DNA of 64,000 bases from Roseiarcus sp963820775 (GTDB lineage: Bacteria; Pseudomonadota; Alphaproteobacteria; Rhizobiales; Beijerinckiaceae): assembly GCA_963820775.1 (NCBI GenBank), contig CAWGBF010000007.1:62001-126000 (forward strand), given 5' to 3'. Positions within the stretch are counted from its first letter, which is position 1. Each line of letters opens with the position of its first letter. The notes beneath the pieces are model-generated. The model was not told the DNA's origin. It worked only from the letters and a program-made list of their open reading frames with translations, and did not search any database. The translations under genes were made by a program, and so were the position numbers. Positions 36,677-45,717 of this stretch are shown piece after piece.

Positions 36677-37720
36677 ATGAGGTTTCCAGCCGTCTGCTGG
36701 GCTGTGGTGATGTGTTCAGCTTTGTCCGGCGCCGCTTTCGCCCAATCGCCGCCGCTGACAACCACCGAAGCGATGATCCCCTCGTCCGATCCGGGCATCA
36801 AACTCTACCTGCGCAACAAGCACGCGGAGGGTATGACGTCCTTCTCGCCGGACAAGACCCTGCTCTTCATTCATGGGGCCACATATCCTGCGGAAACGAG
36901 CTTCGACCTGCCGATCGACGGCGTGTCGATGATGGATCTGTTCGCGCAGAACGGCTTCGACGTCTATCTGGTCGACGTGCGGTCGTACGGACGATCGACC
37001 CGTCCGCCGGAAATGGATCAGCCCCCGGAAGCGAACAAACCGATCGCGACGTCGGATGAGGCCGGCGCCGACCTCGGCGCTGCGGTCGACTACATTCTGG
37101 CTCGGCGCGACATCGCGAAGCTCGACCTCATGGGCTGGTCGTGGGGCACGTCGATCGCCGGCAATTACGCCGCCGAGCACAATGACAAGATCAACCGGCT
37201 TGTTCTTTACGCGCCGGCTTGGACGGTTCAGCCTCCAGTCGGGCAGACGGCGAGCGTGCTGCCGGCCTATCGCCTGGTGGCGAAGGACGAAGCGAAGGCG
37301 CGCTGGCTCAGAGGCGTCCCTGAGGACAAGCAGGCGACTTTAATTCCGCCTGGCGTCTTCGACCAATGGTGGGACGCGACCCTCGCCACCGATCCCGTCG
37401 GCAGCAAAATGAACCCGCCGAAGCTCCGGGCCGCCAATGGCGTCAGGGCCGAGTTCATCAACTATTGGATGGCCGGCAAGCCGTTTTATGACCCAGGCAA
37501 GATCGCCGCGCCGACCCTCCTCATTCACGCGGAATGGGACGCGGATCTTCCTACCTATATGGCCGACGCCTATTTCGCTAAGCTGACCAGCGCGCCCTAC
37601 AAGCGCTTTGTTCAGCTTGGCGAGGGCACGCATACGGTCATGCTGGAAAAGAACCGCATGCAGTTCTTTCACGAGATCCTCGGATTTCTCGACGAACGGC
37701 AAGCCACGGCTGTGAAGTAG
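36677..37720 (+). CDS. Exported alpha/beta hydrolase
   Basis: A 347-residue protein with a Sec signal peptide (VCWAVVMCSALSGAAFAQ). The hydrolase fold gives LLFIHGATYP (oxyanion region), the nucleophile elbow GWSWGTS, an acid in HAEWDADLP, and the catalytic His in LGEGTHTVML. ATG 36677 is preceded by GGGAGGAATCGTC, an excellent ribosome site; the open frame upstream to 36557 is not needed. Probably a periplasmic esterase or lactonase. It follows the RND pump by 134 bases, so co-transcription is possible but unproven. Confidence 0.87.
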   Translation: MRFPAVCWAVVMCSALSGAAFAQSPPLTTTEAMIPSSDPGIKLYLRNKHAEGMTSFSPDKTLLFIHGATYPAETSFDLPIDGVSMMDLFAQNGFDVYLVDVRSYGRSTRPPEMDQPPEANKPIATSDEAGADLGAAVDYILARRDIAKLDLMGWSWGTSIAGNYAAEHNDKINRLVLYAPAWTVQPPVGQTASVLPAYRLVAKDEAKARWLRGVPEDKQATLIPPGVFDQWWDATLATDPVGSKMNPPKLRAANGVRAEFINYWMAGKPFYDPGKIAAPTLLIHAEWDADLPTYMADAYFAKLTSAPYKRFVQLGEGTHTVMLEKNRMQFFHEILGFLDERQATAVK

Positions 37721-37903
37721 CTTGGTTTGACGCGCGTCCACCGATAAACTGGGGCTCGGAAAGCGGACCTGGGCCAATTTCGAGCGGGTAGTGATCTTAC
37801 AACCTTCCGGTGGTAGGACAGGGCGCCGCCGGCGTGCTAGGGGCCGTCGGGGCTGCCGGTCTCCGTTCGCCTTCGGCGGCGCGGCGCTACAATAAGGAGC
37901 CTT

Positions 37904-38122
37904 ATGTCGAAAGAAGAACTGCTTGAATTCCCCGGATTCGTCGTCGAATTGCTGCCCAATGCGACCTTTCGCGTCAAACTCGAGAACGAACACGAAATCA
38001 TCGCTCACACCGCGGGCAAGATGCGCAAGAACCGCATTCGCGTGCTGGCGGGCGACAAGGTGCTCGTGGAGATGACGCCCTACGATCTGACCAAGGGGCG
38101 CATTACCTACCGCTTCAAATGA
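37904..38122 (+). CDS. infA: Translation initiation factor IF-1
   Basis: A 72-residue OB-fold protein. Core sequence is VVELLPNATFRVKLENEHEI, then AGKMRKNRIRVLAGDKVLVE and YDLTKGRITYR. It binds the ribosomal A site during initiation. ATG 37904 follows TAAGGAGCCTT. It overlaps the next gene (maf) by four bases, the arrangement conserved in Hyphomicrobiales. Confidence 0.97.
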   Translation: MSKEELLEFPGFVVELLPNATFRVKLENEHEIIAHTAGKMRKNRIRVLAGDKVLVEMTPYDLTKGRITYRFK

Positions 38123-38787
38123 CCTTGGATCTCGGGCGGCGCGACGATCGCTCCGCCCAGCCCTCGGGCCTCCGTCTCGTCCTGGGGTCCGCTTCGCCGC
38201 GCCGGCTTGCGCTCCTGGCGCAGATCGGCGTCAAACCCCACGCGGTCCTGCCGGCCGAGATCGACGAGGCGCCACGCCGGCGCGAGGGGCCCCGCGGGCT
38301 CGCCGAACGGCTGGCCGGTGAGAAGGCGCTCGCCTCGGCGGCGATTGCGAGCCAGCGGACGGATCTTTCGCCCTGCCTGACGCTCGCTGCGGATACGGTG
38401 GTCGGCGTCGGTCTGCGCATCTTGCCGAAGTGCGAGACGCGCGACGAGGCGGAGACGTGCCTCGATCTCTTGTCCGGCCGCGGCCATCGTGTTTTTACCG
38501 GTCTTGCCCTGGTCACCCGCGGCGGCGCCGTGCGGCGTCGGCTGGTCGAGACCCGGCTCCGGTTCAAACGCCTTTCGCTCAACGAGGTCGACGCCTATCT
38601 GGCGAGCGGCGAATGGCGGGGCAAGGCCGGCGGCTACGCGATCCAGGGCCTCGCCGGCGCGTTCGTCGAGCAGCTGGTCGGGTCCTACTCCAACGTCGTC
38701 GGCCTGCCGCTGGCCGAAACGGCTGCGCTGCTCGGCGGCGAAGGCTATCATGTCCACCAATCCTGGGGCGCGAACCTCGTTCAATGA
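38119..38787 (+). CDS. maf: Maf-like nucleotide pyrophosphatase
   Basis: A 222-residue Maf-family protein. LRLVLGSASPRRLALLAQIG is the N-terminal signature, LAADTVVGVG holds the catalytic Asp, and GYAIQGLAGAFVEQLVGSYS then NVVGLPL are the C-terminal motifs. Maf proteins hydrolyse non-canonical nucleoside triphosphates. The start overlaps infA and the stop overlaps yacG, so the three are translationally coupled. Confidence 0.94.
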   Translation: MTLDLGRRDDRSAQPSGLRLVLGSASPRRLALLAQIGVKPHAVLPAEIDEAPRRREGPRGLAERLAGEKALASAAIASQRTDLSPCLTLAADTVVGVGLRILPKCETRDEAETCLDLLSGRGHRVFTGLALVTRGGAVRRRLVETRLRFKRLSLNEVDAYLASGEWRGKAGGYAIQGLAGAFVEQLVGSYSNVVGLPLAETAALLGGEGYHVHQSWGANLVQ

Positions 38788-38993
38788 CCGCCGACGACAA
38801 ATCCCCCGCAAGGCGACAGGGCTTAAGCAAGAGCGCGCGGCCCTGCCCGATCTGCGGCAAGCCGCGCAGCGAGCTCTATGACCCGTTCTGCTCGAAGCGC
38901 TGCGCGGACGTCGACCTTCATCGCTGGCTGAAGGGGAGCTATGTCATTCCTGGCGCCAACGCCGAGCCGGAGCCCGGCGACGAGGAGGAGTAG
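38784..38993 (+). CDS. yacG: DNA gyrase inhibitor/zinc-binding protein YacG
   Basis: A 69-residue protein with one four-Cys zinc finger: CPICGKP and then FCSKRCADVDLHRWL. The acidic tail (EPEPGDEEE) is usual. In E. coli YacG binds and inhibits gyrase. ATG 38784 overlaps the maf stop. In many relatives a tRNA-Phe gene follows, but none is seen here. Confidence 0.93.
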   Translation: MTADDKSPARRQGLSKSARPCPICGKPRSELYDPFCSKRCADVDLHRWLKGSYVIPGANAEPEPGDEEE

Positions 38994-39486
38994 CTCTCAG
39001 CGAGAGCTCGCTGCCATGCAGGTCGGGCCTGCACCAGAAGACAATGGCATTCTATTTGTACTGTTTCTGTCAGTTCAATTCATTTGGGTTTTCTTGGCCC
39101 CGAGCCGGTTCGCCGCGAAAACCCCAATTATCGCTATTGGACTATCTTGGATTTCCTTGGATTCTCTCGTCCGAATCTAGACTTATCAATTGGTTACGCT
39201 GGATAAACGCACAAAAGTTTTTCACCTGCTTCTTCCTTGGCGAGCGGCGCCAGAACGAGACGCTGCGGTCCAGGCTGTGCAAATGCGCAGAATTGCTCAT
39301 GGGGCAAGCTTAGCTTAGTTTCTGGTTTTCGGCAATCGATTGTCGTCCAACCCGCGCCGGGCAGAACGAGCCGGTGTCTTCGCCAAGCAGCTGTTAGGCT
39401 TTAGACGCGATATGTTTGTATATCTAGGCTCCCTCGCCTCTTCGAGTTCTCAGCATCCATCCACGCACCACCATCGAGAATGACGA
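38994..39486. other. AT-richer gap after yacG
   Basis: About 490 bases of lower GC than the flanks. Frames of 79 and 89 codons cross it, but their products look like translated non-coding DNA. At 39174-39240 it carries AATCTAGACTTATCAATTGG, TTACG and a following AAA/TTCTTCCT-rich tail that closely resembles 50779-50836. No tRNA found. Confidence 0.55.
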
Positions 39487-40326
39487 ATGTCAGTCGTAAG
39501 CATTTTATCCATGATCGGCTGGCCCGCGCTCGTGTTTTATCTGCTCTCGGCGGCGGTAGCTCGTGACCCTTCTAAAGCCGTAAGGGCCGGGTTGCGAGGC
39601 GCGCTACTAGGCGCCGCGCTCCTCGTATTAAACGTGCTGTTCCTATTAACTTTCGGTGGTTTGCCCAGCGAAACCTATCGTTACAAGCTGACGCTCAGCG
39701 TGGACACGCCGGACGGCGTAAAGACAGACTCCAATGTCGTCGAGCTTCACTATTTTCATGTGAGCTTCCCAGCCCAAGGCGAGATGCACGACACCAGAGG
39801 CCAAGCTCTTTACCTTGACCTTGGCCCGGGTCGTCGGCCCTTGATCGCGCTGCTGACGCGCATTCGCCGAAACGCCGAACAGATGCCCGAGTGTTGTCGT
39901 TGGTCGGAGGACTCTCCCTCTTTGGTGCTCGCGAAGTTTTGTTTAGGCGGCGCTGGAAACCTCGATTGGCTCGAAATGGCGAGTCAGTTCAACGAACGCT
40001 GTCGCCGGCCGCTGTCGATCACCACCCGCCAACTCCCCGATCTCGTCACCTTCGCCGACGTCAACAATCCAAAGAGCATCATGCTTGTCGATCCGGACGA
40101 TCCCGCAGCAACTCTAGGGCCTGGGGTATCGTTGCGATCGATGACGCTCGAGGTGACGAACGAGCCGCTGACCATGGGAATCGATCAGCACCTGCCCTGG
40201 GTTCGCGGGTACGATCCGAACATGTGGATTGCGAATTTTCAGTCGTGGGAGGGTATGCACGATTTCGTTGGTTTCCGGGATTTTATGAGGGGATGTTGCG
40301 GTGTGCTAACGGTGCAAAAATCTTGA
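39487..40326 (+). CDS. Membrane-anchored hypothetical protein
   Basis: A 279-residue protein with two hydrophobic helices at the N-terminus (residues 3-25 and 37-57) and then a soluble domain of about 215 residues, probably periplasmic. It contains eight cysteines, including paired CC in ECCRWSED and GCCGVL. No family recognised. A conserved-looking tail, HLPWVRGYDPNMWIANFQSW, suggests a real gene. Upstream is the AT-rich gap, downstream a 215-base non-coding stretch. Confidence 0.6.
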   Translation: MSVVSILSMIGWPALVFYLLSAAVARDPSKAVRAGLRGALLGAALLVLNVLFLLTFGGLPSETYRYKLTLSVDTPDGVKTDSNVVELHYFHVSFPAQGEMHDTRGQALYLDLGPGRRPLIALLTRIRRNAEQMPECCRWSEDSPSLVLAKFCLGGAGNLDWLEMASQFNERCRRPLSITTRQLPDLVTFADVNNPKSIMLVDPDDPAATLGPGVSLRSMTLEVTNEPLTMGIDQHLPWVRGYDPNMWIANFQSWEGMHDFVGFRDFMRGCCGVLTVQKS

Positions 40327-40541
40327 TGCTGCACGCCTTCGACCGTCCACCACGCCCAGAACCAGTCCAGCGGTTTGAGCTTCGACCCTAGACCCGCCGT
40401 CGACGCAGCCGATGGCGTTTTCGCGGGCGACGGTTCTTCGCCACGCCGTGGCCGCACGTGACAATCCGTAAGACCCGGGCGAAATCTCCTCCGCGGTCGG
40501 CTCCTGCTTATCGCAGGCGAATTGGCCGGAATCCGCCCGCG

Positions 40542-41360
40542 TCAGCGTTGTGATACAGCCGACTTTATGGCGGCTATTGTTTGAGAGACGATGGCGTCGA
40601 TGCCCAACATTCCGAGTCTTGCGCTTGCCTTGGACGGATCCCCATAAACGCCGTCGGCGCTCCCAAACTTGGATCCGGCAAGCCGATCTTCGCGGACAAG
40701 GCTCGGGTCGAGCGCGAGCATCAGCGACGTGTCGTTCAGACCCGCATGGGTTCCAATCTCCGACGGCGAGAACCCTCGAGTCTTCAGAATCCGGACGAAA
40801 TCGATTTGCGCCGCATCGTAATATTGCGTGACCGCGTGCGCGCGCACGTTCGATGAAGCCCATTCACGGTTGAGTTTGTTCGCCACATTCTTCTCGTTGG
40901 CCTGGTAGCCGCCGTGATCGCCCAGGAAGACGATATCTTTGAATCCGTGCAGTTTGAAGCTCCGGGCCGCGGACTCGAGAATCGTCTCAAACGCGGCTTC
41001 CGGCACGCTTATCGTTCCAGGGAAACGCATGTGGCCGGACGGCGGACTTAAATTGCCTTCGGGGACATACGCGATCACCGGAGCGACAAGCGCGTTGCCC
41101 AGCGCGGCTGCGATCCGCTCGGAGAGCAACCTGACCCGCCGGTTGTGTTTTCCGAGCGCCATGGCCGGGCCATTCTGCTCGGTTCCGCCGATCGGGATGA
41201 TGACGGTGGTTTTGCCCGCGCCGATTTCGTCCCTGAGCTCGGTCCAGGTGAGATCCTCGAGGAAGACCGAGGGGCGCTCCCCGGAATGCGCGAACGGCGC
41301 GAAGCCCAGAATCAGCAACGGCAGAAGCAAGAGACGCGCAGCCCATCTCATGGAGTTCAT
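40542..41360 (-). CDS. Exported creatininase-family amidohydrolase
   Basis: A 272-residue protein with a signal peptide (MRWAARLLLLPLLILGFAPF, cut after AHSG). The creatininase fold gives DLTWTELRDEIGAGKTTVII, then the metal-ligand stretch PIGGTEQNGPAMALGKHN, GDHGGYQANEKN and GTHAGLNDTSLMLAL. Family members hydrolyse cyclic or linear amides with two metal ions. Periplasmic export is less common in the family. ATG 41360 has GGGAGCGAGCAA upstream; the open frame extends to 41411. Substrate unknown. Confidence 0.83.
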   Translation of the reverse strand: MNSMRWAARLLLLPLLILGFAPFAHSGERPSVFLEDLTWTELRDEIGAGKTTVIIPIGGTEQNGPAMALGKHNRRVRLLSERIAAALGNALVAPVIAYVPEGNLSPPSGHMRFPGTISVPEAAFETILESAARSFKLHGFKDIVFLGDHGGYQANEKNVANKLNREWASSNVRAHAVTQYYDAAQIDFVRILKTRGFSPSEIGTHAGLNDTSLMLALDPSLVREDRLAGSKFGSADGVYGDPSKASARLGMLGIDAIVSQTIAAIKSAVSQR

Positions 41361-41481
41361 TTGCTCGCTCCCGCATCGAATCTCGAATGCAATTTGCCTT
41401 GTTTGCGCCACGCGGACCTTGAGTGAAAACGCGCTGTTTGTCCGCTATGGGTCGAACCGCTTCCGCGGATTGATCTTCGAC

Positions 41482-43602
41482 CTAAATCCCGCCCTCGACG
41501 CAGCGAAGAGCGAAGGCGTACTGGCGGGCGACGTCATCGAGGCGGTCGTAGCGCCCCGACACGCCGGCATGGCCCGCGTCCATCGCGGTGCGCAAGAGGA
41601 CCGGGCCGCCGCCGGTCATTGTCGCGCGCAGGCGCGCGACCCATTTGGCGGGCTCCCAATAGGTCACGCGCGGATCGGCGAGGCCGGCAAGCGCCAGGAT
41701 CGCCGGATAGGTTTGAGGCCGCACGTTGTCGATCGGGCTATAGGCGCGGATAGTCTCGAACGCCGCCTTATCGTGGATCGGATCGCCCCATTCGAGCCAT
41801 TCCGGCGGGGTGAGCGGCAAGCTGGCGTCGAGCATCGTTGTCAGCACATCGACGAACGGCACGTCGGCGATGATGCCGGCGAACAGGTCCGGCGCGAGAT
41901 TGGCGATAGCGCCCATCAGCATGCCGCCGGCGCTGCCGCCCTGCGCGACGACACGGCCCCTGCTGGTGAAACCCTCGGCGATAAGGAAGCGGACGGCGGC
42001 GAGGAAATCGCCGAACGTGTTCGGCTTCTTGCCAAGCTTGCCGTTCTCGTACCACCGCCAGCCTTTGTCCGTGCCCCCGCGCACATGGGCGATCGCAAAT
42101 ACGAAGCCCCGGTCGACCAGCGAGAAGCGGTTGGTCGCGAAACTCGCCTCGGCCGCATAGCCGTAGGCGCCGTAACCGGTGATGAACAGCGGCACCGACC
42201 CGTCGAGCTTCACGCCACGCTTGTAAAGCAACGATACCGGCACGCTCTCGCCATCCTCGGCTTGGGCAAACACCAGCCGCGCAACATAGGTCTGCGGCTC
42301 GAAGCCGCGCGGCATCGTCTGTCGTTTTACGAGAGTTCGACGCCGGCTCACGACATCGTAGTTGTAGGTTTCCTGTGGCGTTGTCGGCGACGAGTAGCTG
42401 AAGCGGATCAGCAAAGTATCGAACTCATAGACCGGCTCGAGCCTCAGAAAATAGGTTTCCTCGTCAAACGCGATTTCGTGCGATTCCCCGCTTTTCAAGT
42501 CGAAGACGACAATATGCGGCCGGCTCATTTCGCGCATGAGCAACACGAGCTGGTCTCTGAATAATGTTGCGTCGGCGATGAAGCGTCCGTCGCGCACGGC
42601 GACAAAATCACGCCAGTTCGCCTCCTGGGGCGCATTGCGCGGCGCGACGACGATCTTGAAGTCCGGCGCGTCCGCGTTGGTGCGGATAAAGAAACGATCG
42701 CCGTGATCCATCACGTCGTAGTGCAATCCCGGGCGGCGCGGCGCGATGAGCCGGGGGGGCCTGGTCGGATGATCGAGATCGACGACCAAGGCTTCTGAAG
42801 CATCGTGGCCGTGCACAGAGATGAGGGCAGCGCGGCCGAAACGAGTTGGCTCAATGCCGATGAACCAGGCCGGGTCGGCTTCTACGAATATCTCGACGTC
42901 GTCGGTCTGCGTGGTTCCAAGGCGATGCAGCATGACGCGGCAAGGGCGGTGGCTCTCGTCCTGCTCGACGTAGAGAAACGCCTGCGAATCCCGCGTCCAC
43001 ACAGTGTTCCCGGTCGTCCCGACGACCGAGTCGACTAGGTCCGCCTCGTGCTCAAGGTCGCGGATTGCGATGCTCACCATCTCGGAGCCGAGGTCGTCGG
43101 AGCTCCAGGCGAGCTTTGAATGGTCAGGCGAATGACGCGCGCCAGCGAGATGAAAAAACGCCTTCCCCTCGGCGCGTGCGTCGCCGTCGATCAGCACCGT
43201 CTCGGCGCCGCCTTCGCGAGGCTTGCGGCAATAGATGCGACGTTGTCCGCCGGCACGAAAGCGCGAGTAATAGGCCCACTGCCCATCGACCTGCGGCGGC
43301 TCGCTGTCATCCTCTTTGAGGCGCGCGCGCATTTCGCGCTTGAGCTCTTTCTGCAAGCCGATCGTCGGCGCCAACACCGCGTCAGCATAGGCGTTCTCGG
43401 CCTCCAGCAGCGCGCGGATGTCGGCAGGCAACCGCCCCGGGTCGCGCAGCACCTCGCGCCAGTTGTCCGCCCGCATCCAGGCATATTCGTCGGTCCAGGA
43501 AAGGCCATGCGCGGAGTGCGTGATCGGCCGGACCGCGGCTCGGGGCGGCGCTGGGATCGGGGCTTGCGAGCCCGGTCCGCGCGCCAATCGCTTGCTGGTC
43601 AT
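41482..43602 (-). CDS. ptrB: Oligopeptidase B (S9 prolyl-oligopeptidase family)
   Basis: A 706-residue serine peptidase. The N-terminal part (HSAHGLSWTDEYAWMRADNW) leads into a seven-bladed propeller. The C-terminal catalytic domain has GYGAYGYAAEASFATNRFSL, the nucleophile in VVAQGGSAGGMLMGAIAN, the acid near LAGLADPRV and the His in MDAGHAGVSGRYD. It cleaves after basic residues in short peptides in the cytoplasm. ATG 43602 overlaps the HAD stop (ATGA) and gives family length; the frame extends to 43671. Confidence 0.92.
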   Translation of the reverse strand: MTSKRLARGPGSQAPIPAPPRAAVRPITHSAHGLSWTDEYAWMRADNWREVLRDPGRLPADIRALLEAENAYADAVLAPTIGLQKELKREMRARLKEDDSEPPQVDGQWAYYSRFRAGGQRRIYCRKPREGGAETVLIDGDARAEGKAFFHLAGARHSPDHSKLAWSSDDLGSEMVSIAIRDLEHEADLVDSVVGTTGNTVWTRDSQAFLYVEQDESHRPCRVMLHRLGTTQTDDVEIFVEADPAWFIGIEPTRFGRAALISVHGHDASEALVVDLDHPTRPPRLIAPRRPGLHYDVMDHGDRFFIRTNADAPDFKIVVAPRNAPQEANWRDFVAVRDGRFIADATLFRDQLVLLMREMSRPHIVVFDLKSGESHEIAFDEETYFLRLEPVYEFDTLLIRFSYSSPTTPQETYNYDVVSRRRTLVKRQTMPRGFEPQTYVARLVFAQAEDGESVPVSLLYKRGVKLDGSVPLFITGYGAYGYAAEASFATNRFSLVDRGFVFAIAHVRGGTDKGWRWYENGKLGKKPNTFGDFLAAVRFLIAEGFTSRGRVVAQGGSAGGMLMGAIANLAPDLFAGIIADVPFVDVLTTMLDASLPLTPPEWLEWGDPIHDKAAFETIRAYSPIDNVRPQTYPAILALAGLADPRVTYWEPAKWVARLRATMTGGGPVLLRTAMDAGHAGVSGRYDRLDDVARQYAFALRCVEGGI

Positions 43603-44384
43603 AACGCTCGCGCGCCCGCGATGCGTGGAAGCGCCCGGAAGGCCGCAGGAACCTGCGATGGCGATTCGCACAGGGCTGCCGCGCCGGCCGCACGAAGCTC
43701 ATCGGCGCCGCCGTAGCCCCACAGGGCGCCGATGGTTGGGATTCCGTTCCGGCTCGCGGCCAGGACGTCATGCTTGCGGTCGCCCCACATGCAGCAATCT
43801 TCGACGTACAGCCCCTCACTCTTGAGAATGTGAGCCACCAGGTCCGCCTTGTCCTGAAAGCGGCCGCCAAGCTCGTCGCCGTAAGTCCCCTCGAAGTGAT
43901 GCCCAAGGTCGAAGTGGCTGAGGATTCGCTCCGCGTAGACCAGAGGTTTCGCCGTGCAAAGGAAGAGGCGCGTCCCCGCGGCGCGCAAATCGGCAAGCGT
44001 CTCCTTCACGCCATCATAAACGACAGCTTCGAAAAGACCCTCGGTCGAATACCGGCTGCGATAGAGCCGGAGCGCCTCCTCGGGATCAGCTTCGCCGTTT
44101 AGCGCCTCGGCGAAACATCCGCGCAGAGGCGGGCCGATGATCCAGTTCAGTTCGGCGGCAGGCGGCGCGTTTCGTCCCAACCCCTCGAGCGCAAGGCGGA
44201 AACAGCCAATGATGCCCTCGGCGGGGTCGGTCAGCGTTCCGTCCAAATCGACCAGAAGCGTGCTTCGCCGATTGGGTTCCGCTGTCAGCGCTCCAGCATT
44301 ATCCGACGCTTCGGGCGTTTGTCGCTGCGCAGATGCAGCCCCACGGTCCTCGGCGACGGTCTGGGAAGGCAGTCTCGGCGGCAA
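43599..44384 (-). CDS. HAD-family phosphatase (phosphoglycolate phosphatase-like)
   Basis: A 261-residue protein. HAD motif I is LLVDLDGTLTDPAEG, motif II FLCTAKP, and motif IV CMWGDRKHDVLAA. The helical cap between motifs I and II resembles the Gph/PgmB branch. The frame opens with TTG 44384, and about 40 residues of low similarity precede the domain, so the true start may be internal. Ends overlapping ptrB by four bases, so they are coupled. Substrate not determined. Confidence 0.85.
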   Translation of the reverse strand: MPPRLPSQTVAEDRGAASAQRQTPEASDNAGALTAEPNRRSTLLVDLDGTLTDPAEGIIGCFRLALEGLGRNAPPAAELNWIIGPPLRGCFAEALNGEADPEEALRLYRSRYSTEGLFEAVVYDGVKETLADLRAAGTRLFLCTAKPLVYAERILSHFDLGHHFEGTYGDELGGRFQDKADLVAHILKSEGLYVEDCCMWGDRKHDVLAASRNGIPTIGALWGYGGADELRAAGAAALCESPSQVPAAFRALPRIAGARAL

Positions 44385-44396
44385 GCGCGCGACCGG

Positions 44397-44597
44397 CTAG
44401 CCGCGGATCGGCTCGTGCGCAACCGCGGCGCGCAGAAAATAGAAGAGCCCGGTCAGAGCGGTGAGAATGAGCACGGCTTCCAGCGAGCGGGTGATCGTCT
44501 CGCCAAGCTGAAACAGGCCGCCGATCGCCCAGCCTGCAGCGGCGCCGGCGCCAACAAGCTCCGTGCCCACCAGAATGGCGACGCTGATCAGCGTCAT
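44397..44597 (-). CDS. Small two-helix membrane protein
   Basis: A 66-residue product (MTLISVAILVGTELVGAGAA...), with two transmembrane segments separated by QLGETITRSLE. The frame continues upstream to 44741, but that part is Arg/Ser-rich and overlaps panE, so ATG 44597 is preferred. Resembles small uncharacterised inner-membrane proteins of Hyphomicrobiales. Sits 12 bases before the HAD gene on the same strand. Confidence 0.6.
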   Translation of the reverse strand: MTLISVAILVGTELVGAGAAAGWAIGGLFQLGETITRSLEAVLILTALTGLFYFLRAAVAHEPIRG

Positions 44598-44700
44598 CGC
44601 ATTGGTCCAGTTGATCGGCGCGACGTCCGCCAAAGCGCGTTCTCCTTCAGAAATTCGCGAAGCGGTCGCGGATATACCAACGCGGCCCCCGGCGCAAGCG

Positions 44701-45636
44701 TCACGGCTTGGCGATCTCGCCGCGCTTCCGCCCCTCCTCATAGGCTTTCACGTGAAGGGTGGCGATCCGCAGCAGCGAAAAGTCGTCCTGCTTCGTAGCG
44801 CGACGCAGGAGATCGCCGAGAATCTGGTCGCCTTCGACCGGTTTGCCGCCTTCGATATCGCGCAGCATCGACGCCTTGATCGGCGAACCCGCGGCGGTGA
44901 TCGCCGCCCGCGCCCGCTCAAGCGCCGGGTCACGCAGCGGGAAGCCCTGGGCAGCCGCGATTGAGGCGCATTCGGTCAGTAGCCCGATCGCGACGTCTGC
45001 GGCGCCGGCGGCGACGTAGTCGCCAATCGCCGCCCGCATCAGGCAGGTTATGCCCGCAGCCGTGGCGATGAACACCCACTTCTCCCACATTTCCTGCCGG
45101 ATCTCCTCGCTGAGCCGCGCATCGAAGCCGGCGTTGAGCATCGCCGAGGCAATCGTCTCGACCCGCTGCGAGCGGGCGCCATCCAATTCGCCAAAGCTCA
45201 GCGTGTGCCAATCATTGAGGTGGACGACGGCGCCGTCGGCGCCGAGGGTCGCCGAGATGGCGCATTGCCCGCCGAGGACGCGTTCGGCCCCGAAGCGGTC
45301 GGCAAGCCGGTCGATGTGGCGCATGCCGTTCAGCAGCGGCAGAATCGCCGTCGCCGGGCCGACCGCCTTGGCGAATGACGCCATCGCGCCGTCCAGGTCG
45401 TAGGCTTTGCAGCTCAGCAGAACGAGGTCGAACGGCTCTGTGAGGTTTTCCTGCAAAACGGTCGGCGGCGAGGCGCGGTCGAAGTCGCCGACGGGGCTAC
45501 GAATGATCAACCCATGCTTCGCAAGCTCGGCCCCCCGACGCGGACGAACGAGAAACGTGACGTCGCGACCCGCCTGCAGCAGGCGTCCACCGAAATAGCC
45601 GCCGACCGCGCCCGCTCCGACAACCAGAATTTTCAT
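44701..45636 (-). CDS. panE: 2-dehydropantoate 2-reductase family protein (PanE/ApbA)
   Basis: A 311-residue protein. MKILVVGAGAVGGYFGGRLL is the NADPH-binding Rossmann start, VLLSCKAYDLDGAM contains the conserved Lys, and EEIRQEMWEKWVFIATAAGI includes the second catalytic Lys of ApbA/PanE. RDIEGGKPVEGDQILGDLLR is typical of the C-terminal domain. The family reduces ketopantoate to pantoate for CoA, but many paralogs exist, so the role in pantothenate synthesis is probable, not certain. Confidence 0.85.
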   Translation of the reverse strand: MKILVVGAGAVGGYFGGRLLQAGRDVTFLVRPRRGAELAKHGLIIRSPVGDFDRASPPTVLQENLTEPFDLVLLSCKAYDLDGAMASFAKAVGPATAILPLLNGMRHIDRLADRFGAERVLGGQCAISATLGADGAVVHLNDWHTLSFGELDGARSQRVETIASAMLNAGFDARLSEEIRQEMWEKWVFIATAAGITCLMRAAIGDYVAAGAADVAIGLLTECASIAAAQGFPLRDPALERARAAITAAGSPIKASMLRDIEGGKPVEGDQILGDLLRRATKQDDFSLLRIATLHVKAYEEGRKRGEIAKP

Positions 45637-45717
45637 TGCGACCGATCCTCTGTCAAAAAGAGCCGATTGCCGACGATCATCCCACGGCTTGGCCTCGAGC
45701 GGGAAGACGATAAATGT

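Noticed and set aside
38941..39313. Two frames of 79 and 89 codons after yacG
   Set aside because: Products have no family similarity, no good ribosome site, and lie in low-GC DNA that includes the repeated block also seen at 50.8 kb.
40939..42564. 541-codon plus-strand frame
   Set aside because: Antisense to the creatininase-like and oligopeptidase B genes, both of which have clear active-site motifs and starts.
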